In this document: positions 6,890 to 14,440 of the stretch, one piece after another
Numbering within the stretch: the first letter of the stretch is position 1
Layout: the number at the start of each line of letters is the position of its first letter
Assembly: GCA_964462145.1 (NCBI GenBank)
Contig: CAYWYB010000091.1
Location: 1-16,383, forward strand
Reading direction: 5' to 3'
DNA from: GCA-2731375 sp964462145
GTDB lineage: Bacteria > Pseudomonadota > Alphaproteobacteria > GCA-2731375
DNA: 16,383 bases
Made by a program: the position numbers and the translations under genes
Notes under the pieces: generated by a model
The model's input: only the letters and a program-made list of their open reading frames with translations
What the model was told of the DNA's origin: nothing
Database searches by the model: none

Positions 6890-7996
6890 ATGTTACCGCA
6901 AAAATTTCGCTTCGATTTGTTCGACCGCATGTCCGTCAAGACCATGCGCTATGTCAGCGCCATCCCCCGGCGGCAGGCCACGGGCCAGGTCACCACCGTC
7001 TATGAGCAGGTGGCGCGGGACTTTTTCATCAACGGCTCCATCACCTCCCATTCCAAGGTGCCCGAACTGATGGCCGGTATGTGGACCGGCGGCCGGGAAG
7101 CTATTTTGGTCAGCGACCAACTGTCCCGCACCTTGAAGGAGGCCATGGGCGGTATTCTGTCGCGCATCAATGACTGCCCCTATTGCGGCGACATGTTTGT
7201 CAGCCTGGTGCATGGCGGCGGCGAACATGATATGGCCACCTTGATCCTGAACGGAGCGGAGGACCAGATCAGCGACCCAGTGATGCGGGCCCAGCTGCAA
7301 TGGGCCGTGGCCGCCGCCAGCGGTGAGCGGGAGAAACTGGCGCAATCACCCTACACCGAGGCGCAGATGCCCGAGGCCCTGGGAACCCTGATGATGTCCA
7401 GCTATGTCAACCGCTACAGTCACGTGATCATGGACGGCTCGCCGGTGGTGCCGCTGTTCGGCTCCCGTGGCATCAAGGATTTGATGCTACGTCTTTTCGG
7501 GGTGGAATTAAAAACCACCACCGAGCGGGACATCACCCCGGGCCTGGCCAACGATTTGCTGCCCGCCGCCAGGCCGCCGGCGGACATGGCCTGGGCCGCG
7601 CCCAATCCGCGCATTGAGGACGGTTTCGCCCGCTGGGCCGCCGCCGTCGGGCAGGAGGCCCCCCGCGCCGTACCGGATGCCGTCCGCGCCCTGGTCGAGG
7701 CCAATATCGGCCAATGGCAAGGCGAGCGCATGCCCATGAGCCGCAGTTGGGTGGATGGTGAAACCGGCGGATTGACGGGCCGGGAACGGGCCATGGCGCG
7801 CCTGGCCCTGGTCATCGGCAAGGCCTCCTATCAGGTGGACGACGGCATGGTCGACGAGGTTCTGAAACACGGCTGTGACGAGGAAAGCCTGATCCGTCTG
7901 TTATCCTGGGCCGCCTTCACCGCCGCCCGCCGGGTGGCGGAGAACACCGCCCTGGCCACACGGGAAACACGACCTGAACTATCTGCTGCTGCCTGA
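6890..7996 (+). CDS. AhpD-like / carboxymuconolactone decarboxylase family protein, two-domain (368 aa)
   Basis: Residues about 30-125 match an AhpD-type all-helical core. Glu84 lies 12 residues before the redox pair C96-P-Y-C99, the same spacing as in AhpD. AhpD-like proteins act as thiol peroxidases or reductants of peroxiredoxin; CMD relatives are decarboxylases. The family His normally sits four residues after the second Cys (CxxCxxxH); here that place is Phe103 and the nearest His is H108. Residues about 245-350 look like a second, degenerate copy lacking a CxxC (RERAMARLALVIGKASYQVDDGMV). The ATG at 6890 has GGGAGA (6878-6883) at suitable spacing. The gene diverges from an HxlR regulator, a group that often responds to oxidants or electrophiles, which suits a redox or detoxification role. 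The substrate is unknown. Confidence 0.78.
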   Translation: MLPQKFRFDLFDRMSVKTMRYVSAIPRRQATGQVTTVYEQVARDFFINGSITSHSKVPELMAGMWTGGREAILVSDQLSRTLKEAMGGILSRINDCPYCGDMFVSLVHGGGEHDMATLILNGAEDQISDPVMRAQLQWAVAAASGEREKLAQSPYTEAQMPEALGTLMMSSYVNRYSHVIMDGSPVVPLFGSRGIKDLMLRLFGVELKTTTERDITPGLANDLLPAARPPADMAWAAPNPRIEDGFARWAAAVGQEAPRAVPDAVRALVEANIGQWQGERMPMSRSWVDGETGGLTGRERAMARLALVIGKASYQVDDGMVDEVLKHGCDEESLIRLLSWAAFTAARRVAENTALATRETRPELSAAA

Positions 7997-8010
7997 GGAA
8001 ACGTCCCCGT

Positions 8011-8042
8011 GCCCCCGGTCGCAAAGGTTGGAAGTCGGGGGC
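8011..8042. terminator. Candidate bidirectional stem-loop between convergent genes
   Basis: GCCCCCG (8011-8017) and CGGGGGC (8036-8042) form a perfect 7-bp GC stem with an 18-nt loop, lying between the stop codons of the AhpD-like gene (+) and the MaoC gene (-). Two G-U pairs can extend the stem inward. There is no strong T-tract on either side, so it may be a weak or Rho-assisted terminator, or a 3'-end stabiliser. Confidence 0.5.
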
Positions 8043-8048
8043 CGGCGG

Positions 8049-8543
8049 CTAACCGCGCTTCTTTACCAGTAGTTTCTGCTCGCCTTCCAGGATCAGCTCC
8101 CGGCGCTGGTTGTGCAAGGTGGAGCGCAGGACAACCACGCCCGTGCTGCGGCCCGGCTCCAAGCCGATGACTTCCAGCATGGGATAGACGGTATCGCCGG
8201 CATACAGCGGTTTCAGGAATTTGGAGGATTGTTCAATAAAGGCGATCAGGGCATCGCCAAAATAATGCGGCAGCATGCCGGCCCCCGGCGCGGTCTGGAT
8301 CAGGGCCTGAAAACCATGGGCCAGCAGGTTTTCGTGTCCCCGGGCCTGACAATAGGGCAGATCATAATGGATCGGATGATTGTCGCCCGAGGCCAGCTGA
8401 AAGGCCGCGAAATTGGCATCCGCCAGGGTGCGCGAGGGAATGGGAAATTTGTCACCAACCGACACATCCTCGAAATAGTGGGTTTCGCACATGGCGTGTT
8501 TGCTGGGGTCAAAGCCTTCGTCGATATCCGGTTCGCCACGCAT
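8049..8543 (-). CDS. MaoC-like dehydratase (hot-dog fold enoyl-CoA hydratase family, 164 aa)
   Basis: Single hot-dog protein of the MaoC/R-specific enoyl-CoA hydratase family. The hydratase-2 motif is present as ASGDNHPIHYDLP, with the catalytic Asp and His of the GDxxPxH pattern; the family's Asn is shifted by one place, a variant seen in MaoC relatives. The following LLAHGF segment is also typical. Members hydrate 2-enoyl-CoA thioesters or act in side-chain catabolism. The ATG at 8543 has AAGGA (8551-8555) with 7 bp spacing. A second Met 17 codons in (before CETHYFEDVSVGDKF) starts closer to the conserved fold and is an alternative start. The gene is divergent from the M19 gene and convergent with the AhpD-like gene, so it is probably monocistronic. 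Confidence 0.87.
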   Translation of the reverse strand: MRGEPDIDEGFDPSKHAMCETHYFEDVSVGDKFPIPSRTLADANFAAFQLASGDNHPIHYDLPYCQARGHENLLAHGFQALIQTAPGAGMLPHYFGDALIAFIEQSSKFLKPLYAGDTVYPMLEVIGLEPGRSTGVVVLRSTLHNQRRELILEGEQKLLVKKRG

Positions 8544-8568
8544 GATTTTTTCCTTCCCAATGGCCTAA

Positions 8569-8600
8569 GGTATATGCTCGTTAGCATTGCGGTGAACGAG
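8569..8600 (-). promoter_or_regulatory. Candidate MaoC promoter with overlapping inverted repeat
   Basis: On the minus strand, TTCACC (8596-8591), 16 bp and TATACC (8574-8569) read as a -35/-10 pair for the MaoC gene. An inverted repeat, CTCGTT (8577-8582) and AACGAG (8595-8600), with a 12-bp spacer lies across the spacer and -35 box in the 76-bp divergent region shared with the M19 gene. It could be a shared regulator site; no regulator gene is adjacent. Confidence 0.35.
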
Positions 8601-8619
8601 TAAGCAAAGGGTATCTGGC

Positions 8620-9627
8620 ATGACGGCGGCGGAACTTCAAAATAAGGCCCTGGTGATCGACGGCCTGTCCTATCACAGCGACGGTTATACCGGCGATCTG
8701 CGCGCGGGCGGCATCAATGCCCTGAACGTCACCATGAACCATTTCGAGGCGGATTTTACCGAAAGCTGCGAAAAGATCGCGGGCTGGCTGGCCTACATGG
8801 CGGCCCCGGATGCGGAATGGGCCCCAATCCGCCAGGCCTCGGACCTAGCGGCGGCCAAGGATGCGGGAAAAATCGGCCTGATCATGGGCTGGCAGAACAT
8901 GCGCCCGGTGGCCGACGATCTGGACCGCATCCACCTGTTTCACCAATTGGGCGTGCGGGTAATGCAGCCGACCTACAATTACCGCAACTTCATGGGCGAC
9001 GGTAATCTGGAGACCGAGGACGCGGGCCTCTCCATACTGGGGCGGGACGCGGTGCGTATTTTGAACGAATTGGGCATCGCCATCGATATCAGCCATGTGG
9101 GCGATCATACCTCCCGCGATATTCTGGAACTGTCGACCCAGCCGGTGCTGGCGACCCATGTGGATGCCCGGGCCCTAACGCCCCTGGCCCGCAACAAGGA
9201 CGACGATATTCTGCGGGGAGTGGCGAACAGCGGCGGTGTTATCGGGGTCAGCGTCTATGGCCCCATGCTGTGGGACGGCGACCGCGACCGCCGCCCAACC
9301 ATCGACGATTTCATCCGTCATCTGGACTATATCACCGAGCTCGTGGGCATCGAACATGTGGGCTTCGGCACGGATATTCCGGTCTCCAACGATCTGCGCC
9401 GTACCGCGCAAATTGCGCTTAACCGGCGTCTGTGGTCAGGCATTTCCGACTATGGCGACTGTTTTGGCCATGACATTCCGGCCCGCTATGCGATGGGCGC
9501 CAACAACCACGGCAAACTGCCGAACATCACCGCCGCGCTGCTGGAACGCGGCTGGGTCGAGGCGGATATCGAAGCCTATCTGGGCGCCAACTTCGCCCGC
9601 GTGCTTGGCGAGATCTGGGGCGGCTAA
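8620..9627 (+). CDS. M19 (membrane/renal dipeptidase) family protein with altered metal site (335 aa)
   Basis: TIM-barrel amidohydrolase of the M19 family by overall sequence: VIDG near the N-terminus, GVRVMQPTYNYRNFMGDG (111-128), DISHVG (156-161), ATHVDARAL (178-186) and GFGTD (248-252). Canonical members carry a binuclear zinc site made of HxD after VIDG, a bridging Glu in GxEG, two His and an Asp. Here the HxD positions read L16-S17-Y18 and the bridging Glu is Gln92 (GWQN), while H159, H180 and D252 remain. It may bind one metal or work on a different substrate than dipeptides. There is no signal peptide, so it is cytoplasmic. The ATG at 8620 has AAAGGG (8606-8611) 8 bp upstream. It ends 1 bp from the convergent LLM gene. 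Confidence 0.85.
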   Translation: MTAAELQNKALVIDGLSYHSDGYTGDLRAGGINALNVTMNHFEADFTESCEKIAGWLAYMAAPDAEWAPIRQASDLAAAKDAGKIGLIMGWQNMRPVADDLDRIHLFHQLGVRVMQPTYNYRNFMGDGNLETEDAGLSILGRDAVRILNELGIAIDISHVGDHTSRDILELSTQPVLATHVDARALTPLARNKDDDILRGVANSGGVIGVSVYGPMLWDGDRDRRPTIDDFIRHLDYITELVGIEHVGFGTDIPVSNDLRRTAQIALNRRLWSGISDYGDCFGHDIPARYAMGANNHGKLPNITAALLERGWVEADIEAYLGANFARVLGEIWGG

Positions 9628-9628
9628 T

Positions 9629-10582
9629 TTAAATGTTTGGCGCGATCTCGGCGGCGAAGCGGGATATCTGCCGTTGCTGCTCCTCTGGGTCCTCGCCGCG
9701 ATAACGGACGATGAAGCCCCGGTAGCCCAAATCGCGGATGCGCTTGAAGTCATCGATGATCTGGCTAACCGATCCCGTGCCCGGCTCCCGCCCGCCATCC
9801 TTGGCCGCCACCGCATTGTCGATATTGATGAAAAGCTTGTGATGCAGGGCCAGTTTGTCGAATGAGCGCCCCGCATCCTGGCAAAAACTGCGCAGGGCGG
9901 AGAGGCGATCGGCCAGCGCCGCGATACCCAGGCCGACCGACAGCCAGCCATCGGCCAATCGCGCTACCCGGCGCAAGGCCGCCTTCGACGTGCCGCCGAC
10001 CAGGATCGGCGGATGCGGCCGCTGTACCGAGGCCGGATAGGAATGCACCGGATCGAATTGATAGGTCTCGCCCTGGTAGGCCACTTCGCCGCCCCCACAG
10101 ATGGCCTTGAAAATCTCCAGATATTCATCCGTGACCTTGCCGCGCCGGGCGAAATCGAAAGTGTCCAGGGCGGCGAATTCCTCCGCCATCCAGCCCACGC
10201 CGGCGCCCAGGATGATGCGGCCGTTGGAGAACACATCCAGGGTGGTCAACATGCGGGCCAGCAGGATCGGATTGCGGTGGGGCATCACCAACACCGCCGT
10301 GCCTATTTTTACCCGCTTCGTCGCCCCCACCAGAACGCCCATGGTGGCGATGGGTTCAAGCAGCGGTTCGTCGAGGGGAACGGGAAAATCGCCGTCCACG
10401 CTGTAGGGATAATTCGATTCGACCTTGGCCGGAAAAACCACGTGATCGGCCAGCCAGACGGAATGAAAGCCTTCGTTCTCGGCCAACAGGGCGAGTTTCA
10501 GGACCTCGCCGGGCACCGCCAAGCGGCCATAGACGCCAACATCCAGGCCGAATTCCATTTCGTTTGCCATCCGCCGCCCCAT
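9629..10582 (-). CDS. LLM-class (luciferase-like) flavin- or F420-dependent oxidoreductase (317 aa)
   Basis: TIM-barrel bacterial-luciferase-like protein of the type usually named 'TIGR03619 family F420-dependent oxidoreductase'. Visible signatures are the N-terminal LKLALLAENEGFHSVWLADH, the internal VKIGTAVLVMPHRNPILLARMLTTLD and GRIILGAGVGWMAEEF, and the late HPPILVGGTSKAALRR. Members use reduced FMN or F420 to oxidise or reduce small organic substrates; the cofactor cannot be decided here, and no F420 biosynthesis gene is in the window. Two starts are possible: ATG at 10582 and ATG at 10570 (MANEMEFGL). The latter follows a G-rich stretch and is closer to the conserved fold. The gene is divergent from the M20 amidohydrolase gene. 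Confidence 0.87.
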   Translation of the reverse strand: MGRRMANEMEFGLDVGVYGRLAVPGEVLKLALLAENEGFHSVWLADHVVFPAKVESNYPYSVDGDFPVPLDEPLLEPIATMGVLVGATKRVKIGTAVLVMPHRNPILLARMLTTLDVFSNGRIILGAGVGWMAEEFAALDTFDFARRGKVTDEYLEIFKAICGGGEVAYQGETYQFDPVHSYPASVQRPHPPILVGGTSKAALRRVARLADGWLSVGLGIAALADRLSALRSFCQDAGRSFDKLALHHKLFINIDNAVAAKDGGREPGTGSVSQIIDDFKRIRDLGYRGFIVRYRGEDPEEQQRQISRFAAEIAPNI

Positions 10583-10601
10583 ATTCTTGCGCCACCACGA
10601 T

Positions 10602-10639
10602 AGGCAAAGTCAGGCAAAAACACCAACATCGCCTATACT
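10602..10639 (+). promoter_or_regulatory. Candidate promoter region of the M20 gene with direct repeats
   Basis: A good -10 box TATACT lies at 10634-10639. The -35 region is poor by consensus but carries two direct copies of AGGCAAA (10602-10608 and 10612-10618) exactly 10 bp apart, one helical turn. Such repeats suggest an activator site on one DNA face. The region is shared with the divergent LLM gene. Confidence 0.35.
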
Positions 10640-10675
10640 TGGCGGCAACAGGGACGAAACAGCGGATGCGTTAAC

Positions 10676-11893
10676 ATGGACACAAACATCGATCTATTAG
10701 CCGAGGCCCAGGAATTGCAGGCGCGAACCGTGGCCATGCGGCGGCGCATCCATCAGCATCCCGAACTGGGCAACGATCTGCCACGGACCAAAGAGGTGGT
10801 GATGGAAGCCATCGCCGGCCTTGATCTGGAAATCGTCGAGAGCAAGCAGACCTCAGGCGTCGTGGCGACCCTGCGCGGAAGTTCGCCGGGACCGACCATA
10901 TTGCTGCGCGGCGATATGGATGCCCTGCCCATGAGTGAGGAAACAGGCCTGGACTTCGCCTCCAAGCTTGATGGCCGCATGCATAGTTGCGGCCATGACG
11001 CCCATACCGCCATGCTGGCCGCCGCGGCCCATTTGCTGTGCGGCCACCGCGCCCGCCTGAAGGGCAACGTCAAATTCATGTTCCAACCGGGCGAGGAAGG
11101 CTACAAGGGCGCCAAGGTGATGCTGGACGAGGGCGTGCTGGCGGTGGGCGGCGAGCCGGACGCGGTATTTGGCCTGCATGTGGATCCCAGGCGCTCGGCG
11201 GGCGTTATTGGCGGCCGGGAAGGCAACGCGCTGGCGGCGGCGGATTCCTACGAGATCAAGATCATCGGCACCGGCGGCCATGGTGCGCGGCCCCACGACG
11301 GCAATGACCCGGTACCGGTGGCCTGTCACCTGGTCACCGCGCTGCAGACCATGGTGACCCGGCGCATCAATGTCTGGGATCCCATCGTTCTGACTGTCGG
11401 CGTGATCAAGGCCGGCACCCGGCGCAATATCATTCCGGAATTCGCCGATATGGCCCTGACCCTGCGCAGTTTTTCAGAAGATTCCCGCGATCTGGCGGAA
11501 CGCCTGATCACCAACATGGCCGCGAAAACCGCCGAGGCCCATGACATGACGGCGGAGATCAAGGTGACCAAAGGCTATCCCCCCACGGTCAATGAAGGCC
11601 GCTTCGTGGATTTGGTGGAAACCGCTGTCAGCAAGAATTTCGGCCAGGGTGCCTTTGCCCGCGACGCTCATCCGCGCATGGGTTCGGAGGATTTTTCCTA
11701 TATTCTGCAACGCTATCCCGGTGCCTTCGTCTTTCTGGGTGCCGCGCCGAAGGGAGTGAACCCGATTGAAGCAGCCGGCAACCACTCCCCCTATATGGCG
11801 ATTGATGAAGACGCCATGGCCAACGGCGCCGCCGCCCATGCCGCCGTCGCCTTTGAATTCCTCAATCATGGCATGGGTGGTGGCCCAGACTGA
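10676..11893 (+). CDS. M20-family amidohydrolase (hippurate hydrolase / N-acyl amino acid deacylase type, 405 aa)
   Basis: Cytoplasmic zinc amidohydrolase that cleaves the amide bond of N-acyl amino acids such as hippurate, N-acetyl amino acids or auxin conjugates. Signatures are RRRIHQHPELG (22-32), RGDMDALPM (78-86), the metal cluster MHSCGHDAHTAML (102-114) with C105, H107 and H110, and the catalytic Glu pair in FQPGEEG (136-142). The dimerisation or lid domain follows, and the C-terminal SEDFSYI and NHSP segments complete the site. Length is typical (390-410 aa). The ribosome site before the ATG at 10676 is weak, but no better in-frame start is apparent and the protein aligns with the family from its beginning. 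The specific acyl substrate cannot be told. Confidence 0.92.
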   Translation: MDTNIDLLAEAQELQARTVAMRRRIHQHPELGNDLPRTKEVVMEAIAGLDLEIVESKQTSGVVATLRGSSPGPTILLRGDMDALPMSEETGLDFASKLDGRMHSCGHDAHTAMLAAAAHLLCGHRARLKGNVKFMFQPGEEGYKGAKVMLDEGVLAVGGEPDAVFGLHVDPRRSAGVIGGREGNALAAADSYEIKIIGTGGHGARPHDGNDPVPVACHLVTALQTMVTRRINVWDPIVLTVGVIKAGTRRNIIPEFADMALTLRSFSEDSRDLAERLITNMAAKTAEAHDMTAEIKVTKGYPPTVNEGRFVDLVETAVSKNFGQGAFARDAHPRMGSEDFSYILQRYPGAFVFLGAAPKGVNPIEAAGNHSPYMAIDEDAMANGAAAHAAVAFEFLNHGMGGGPD

Positions 11894-12029
11894 CGATAGG
11901 GACTAACAGCATAGACTGACGGCGCGGACTGGAAATTCCTCCAGGAAACCCCACATAATAATTAGCTAGCTCGGCACCGGACGAATGGATGGGGCATCGG
12001 TGTAATTCATGCGCGGGAGCGGCGGTACC

Positions 12030-12449
12030 ATGACCACATTCGACAAGAGGGAAAAGGCCTTCGAGGCGAAGTTCGCCTTCGATCAGGAAACCACATTCAA
12101 GATTGGCGCCCGGCGCAACAAGCTGCTGGGCCTTTGGGTGGCGAAACAGCTGGGATTGGAAGGCGCGGACGCCACCGCCTATGCCAACAGCGTGATTGCC
12201 GCGAACTTCGAGACACCAGGCCAGGACGATGTCTTCGCCAAGGTCTGGGCTGATATTCAAGGCAAGGGTCTGCCCCTGGGCACGGACCATGTCAGGCGCA
12301 AGATGCAGGAATTCTGGGAGGTCGCCCAGGAGCAGATCACCCCGAACCAACATCATTATGGCGCCATTTCCGCCGCCAACCTGAACCGCGCGCGGCAAAG
12401 CAAGGCCGCCTGGTCCTGGCAGCGGGCAAAACCAAAACAGAAACACTAG
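12030..12449 (+). CDS. F1-ATPase inhibitor zeta subunit (DUF1476) with C-terminal extension (139 aa)
   Basis: The N-terminal 105 residues match the alphaproteobacterial zeta subunit (formerly DUF1476): MTTFDKREKAFEAKFAFDQE (1-20) followed by ARRNKLLGLWVAKQLGL (27-43), and a final helix ending near QIT (103). In Paracoccus the disordered N-terminus of zeta inserts into the catalytic head of F1 and blocks ATP hydrolysis; the remaining four-helix domain anchors it. The usual length is about 105-108 aa. Here the frame continues for some 32 further residues, rich in His, Arg, Lys and Trp, with no family resemblance that I recognise. An upstream in-frame ATG at 12009 would add seven residues outside the conserved start. 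A -10-like AT-rich patch at 11953-11963 may serve the gene. Confidence 0.9.
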   Translation: MTTFDKREKAFEAKFAFDQETTFKIGARRNKLLGLWVAKQLGLEGADATAYANSVIAANFETPGQDDVFAKVWADIQGKGLPLGTDHVRRKMQEFWEVAQEQITPNQHHYGAISAANLNRARQSKAAWSWQRAKPKQKH

Positions 12450-12464
12450 CATCCTAATTCCGGG

Positions 12465-12475
12465 CTATAATATAG
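12465..12475 (+). promoter_or_regulatory. Candidate -10 region for the acyl-CoA dehydrogenase gene
   Basis: A perfect TATAAT hexamer at 12466-12471 lies inside the symmetrical CTATAATATAG (12465-12475), 40 bp before the chosen ATG. No convincing -35 is found 16-18 bp upstream, which overlaps the end of the zeta gene, so the promoter may need an activator. It would drive the dehydrogenase and the following methyltransferase gene. Confidence 0.4.
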
Positions 12476-12514
12476 ATCCAGCGTGTAGCGGTGTCGGTAA
12501 AGGGTATTGGGACG

Positions 12515-13702
12515 ATGGATCTAAGGATGTCGGCGGCGGACGCGGCCTTTCAGGAAGAAGTGCGGGATTTCATTGCCGAGAACCTCACGGACGAGATGCG
12601 CGAGGCTGGCCGCCTGAACGCCAGCTCGTTCGCGGATTTTACCATTTCCCAGCGCTGGTATCAGGCGCTGTATAAAAAAGGCTGGGCCGCGCGCTCCTGG
12701 CCAACGGAACATGGCGGCTGCGGCTGGACGCCCATGCAACGCTATATCTACGACACGGAAGCGGCCAAGGCCGGCACCCCGACCTATTTCTCCATGGGGA
12801 TTTCCATGGTCGGCCCGGTGGTGATGCGCTTCGGCACCGAGGAACAGAAAAATCATTTTCTGCCCCGTATTCTCTCGGCCGAGGATATCTGGTGCCAGGG
12901 CTATTCCGAGCCGGGTTCGGGCTCGGACCTGGCCTCGTTGCAGACCAGGGCGGTATCGGTAGGCGATGACTATGTCATCAACGGCACCAAGATCTGGACC
13001 ACGGGCGCGCACAACGCCAACATGATCTTTTGCCTGGTGCGCACGGCGGAGGGGGAAAAACGCCAGGAAGGCATCAGCTTCCTGCTATTTCCCATGACCA
13101 CGCCGGGCATCACCGTCAAGCCGATCATCAACATCGCCGGCGATCACAGTTTCAACCAGGTGTTTTTCGATGACGTTCGGGTGCCGAAATCCAGCCGCGT
13201 CGGCGAGGAAAACGACGGCTGGACCGTGGCCAAATATCTGTTGGAATTCGAACGCGGCGGCAGCGCCTTCGGGGCCATGGTGGCCGCGTCCCTGGCCCAG
13301 TTGCGCGCCGTTGCGGGCGCCTGCGATACCCTGGACGACCCGCTGTTCGCCAACAAGGTGGCGGCGGCGGCAATCAAGCAGCAGGCCGCCGAATATACCG
13401 AGCACCGGATTATCGCCGATATCACCCGTCAGGGCCGGCCGGGGCATGCCTCCTCCATCATGAAAGTTATGGGATCGGAGACCAACCAGCACATTACCGA
13501 ATTGACAGTGGAGGCCTTGCAATACTACGCCGCGCCCTCCCAGCCCGAGGCGCGCAAGCCCGGCAACAACGTCACCCCCATCGCGCCGGGGCCAGGCGTA
13601 TCATCAGTGGCTAAATATCTGCACTTCCGGGCGGCCTCGATCTACAGCGGCTCCAACGAGATCCAGCGCAACATCGTGGCCAAGCGTGTGTTGGGCATGT
13701 AG
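12515..13702 (+). CDS. Acyl-CoA dehydrogenase family protein (395 aa)
   Basis: FAD-dependent dehydrogenase that introduces an alpha-beta double bond into an acyl-CoA, passing electrons to electron-transfer flavoprotein. Domains in order are the N-terminal helical part (1-120), the flavin-binding GYSEPGSGSDLASLQTRA (129-146) and WTTGAHNANM (161-170) in the beta-domain, and the C-terminal helical part ending in IYSGSNEIQRNIVAKRVLG (376-394). The ending and the start MDLRMSAADAAFQEEVRDF resemble the large subunit of pimeloyl-CoA dehydrogenase-type enzymes, but no small-subunit gene adjoins it. I chose the ATG at 12515, since the family begins there; a GTG at 12491 would add eight residues. AGGG (12501-12504) may serve as a ribosome site. 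Chain-length specificity cannot be told. Confidence 0.92.
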   Translation: MDLRMSAADAAFQEEVRDFIAENLTDEMREAGRLNASSFADFTISQRWYQALYKKGWAARSWPTEHGGCGWTPMQRYIYDTEAAKAGTPTYFSMGISMVGPVVMRFGTEEQKNHFLPRILSAEDIWCQGYSEPGSGSDLASLQTRAVSVGDDYVINGTKIWTTGAHNANMIFCLVRTAEGEKRQEGISFLLFPMTTPGITVKPIINIAGDHSFNQVFFDDVRVPKSSRVGEENDGWTVAKYLLEFERGGSAFGAMVAASLAQLRAVAGACDTLDDPLFANKVAAAAIKQQAAEYTEHRIIADITRQGRPGHASSIMKVMGSETNQHITELTVEALQYYAAPSQPEARKPGNNVTPIAPGPGVSSVAKYLHFRAASIYSGSNEIQRNIVAKRVLGM

Positions 13703-13727
13703 GCGAGATGAAAGGCAAGCGTAAATC

Positions 13728-14435
13728 ATGCGTAAAGATATCCGTAAAGAATTGGGCGACCTCAATGATACACAAGTCATCGACCAGCTGTTGGCGGTGG
13801 ATGGCCTGACCCTGATCGACGTCGGCTGCGGCGCGGGCCGGGCCTCGCAAGCACTGGTAAAGCGCGGCGCCTCCGTTCTGGGTGTCGAGCCGGACCCGAT
13901 CCAAGCCGCGAAAAACCGCGCCGCGCCCGAAGTATCCGGCCTGCGCTTTGCCGAAACAGAGGCAACCAGCCTGCCCGCCGCCGACGGCAGCATGGACGGG
14001 GTATTTTTCTTCCGCTCCCTGCACCATGTGCCCATCGCGGACATGGACGCTGCGTTGGCGGAGGCCGCGCGGGTGGTGAAACCGAACGGCGGTTTTCTCT
14101 ACATCGTCGAACCGGCCATGACAGGCAGTCATTTTCCCGTCATGCGCCCCTTTAATGACGAAACCATCGTCCGCGGCGAAGCCCAGGCCGCCCTGGCCCG
14201 GGCCGCCGACAATCTAGGCATGGCGTTGAGCACCTACGGCTATACGCAATATCCCCGATATGCCAACTTCGAGGCCATGGTCGAACGGGTCACGGGCCTG
14301 ACCTTCAGGGATATCGCCCGCGAGAACGTTGAAACCGACGAAGTTCGCGCCTTGTTCGAAACCGGCCAGCGCGACGGTGAAGACTACGTCTTCAGCCAAC
14401 CCATGCTGTTGAACCTGTTCCGCCACGGCGCCTAA
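13728..14435 (+). CDS. Class I SAM-dependent methyltransferase (UbiE/COQ5-like group, 235 aa)
   Basis: A stand-alone class I methyltransferase with motif I LIDVGCGAGRASQAL (29-43), the acidic residue of strand 2 in LGVEPD (51-56), a strand 4 region GVFFFRSLHHVP and the post-motif RVVKPNGGFLYIVEPA. The SLHHV segment is common in small-molecule C- and O-methyltransferases of the Methyltransf_11 group. The C-terminal part (about 130-235) is variable and gives no clue to the acceptor. It lies 25 bp after the acyl-CoA dehydrogenase gene with only a weak ribosome site, so co-transcription is likely. Its stop is 5 bp from the convergent argG stop, leaving no room for a terminator. Confidence 0.87.
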   Translation: MRKDIRKELGDLNDTQVIDQLLAVDGLTLIDVGCGAGRASQALVKRGASVLGVEPDPIQAAKNRAAPEVSGLRFAETEATSLPAADGSMDGVFFFRSLHHVPIADMDAALAEAARVVKPNGGFLYIVEPAMTGSHFPVMRPFNDETIVRGEAQAALARAADNLGMALSTYGYTQYPRYANFEAMVERVTGLTFRDIARENVETDEVRALFETGQRDGEDYVFSQPMLLNLFRHGA

Positions 14436-14440
14436 GCGGC

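Noticed and set aside
11894..12029. 136-bp gap before the zeta gene, searched for a terminator or small RNA
   Set aside because: Only a short TTCCT-CC-AGGAA repeat (11936-11947) and an AGCTAGCT palindrome were seen; neither forms a convincing terminator or RNA gene.
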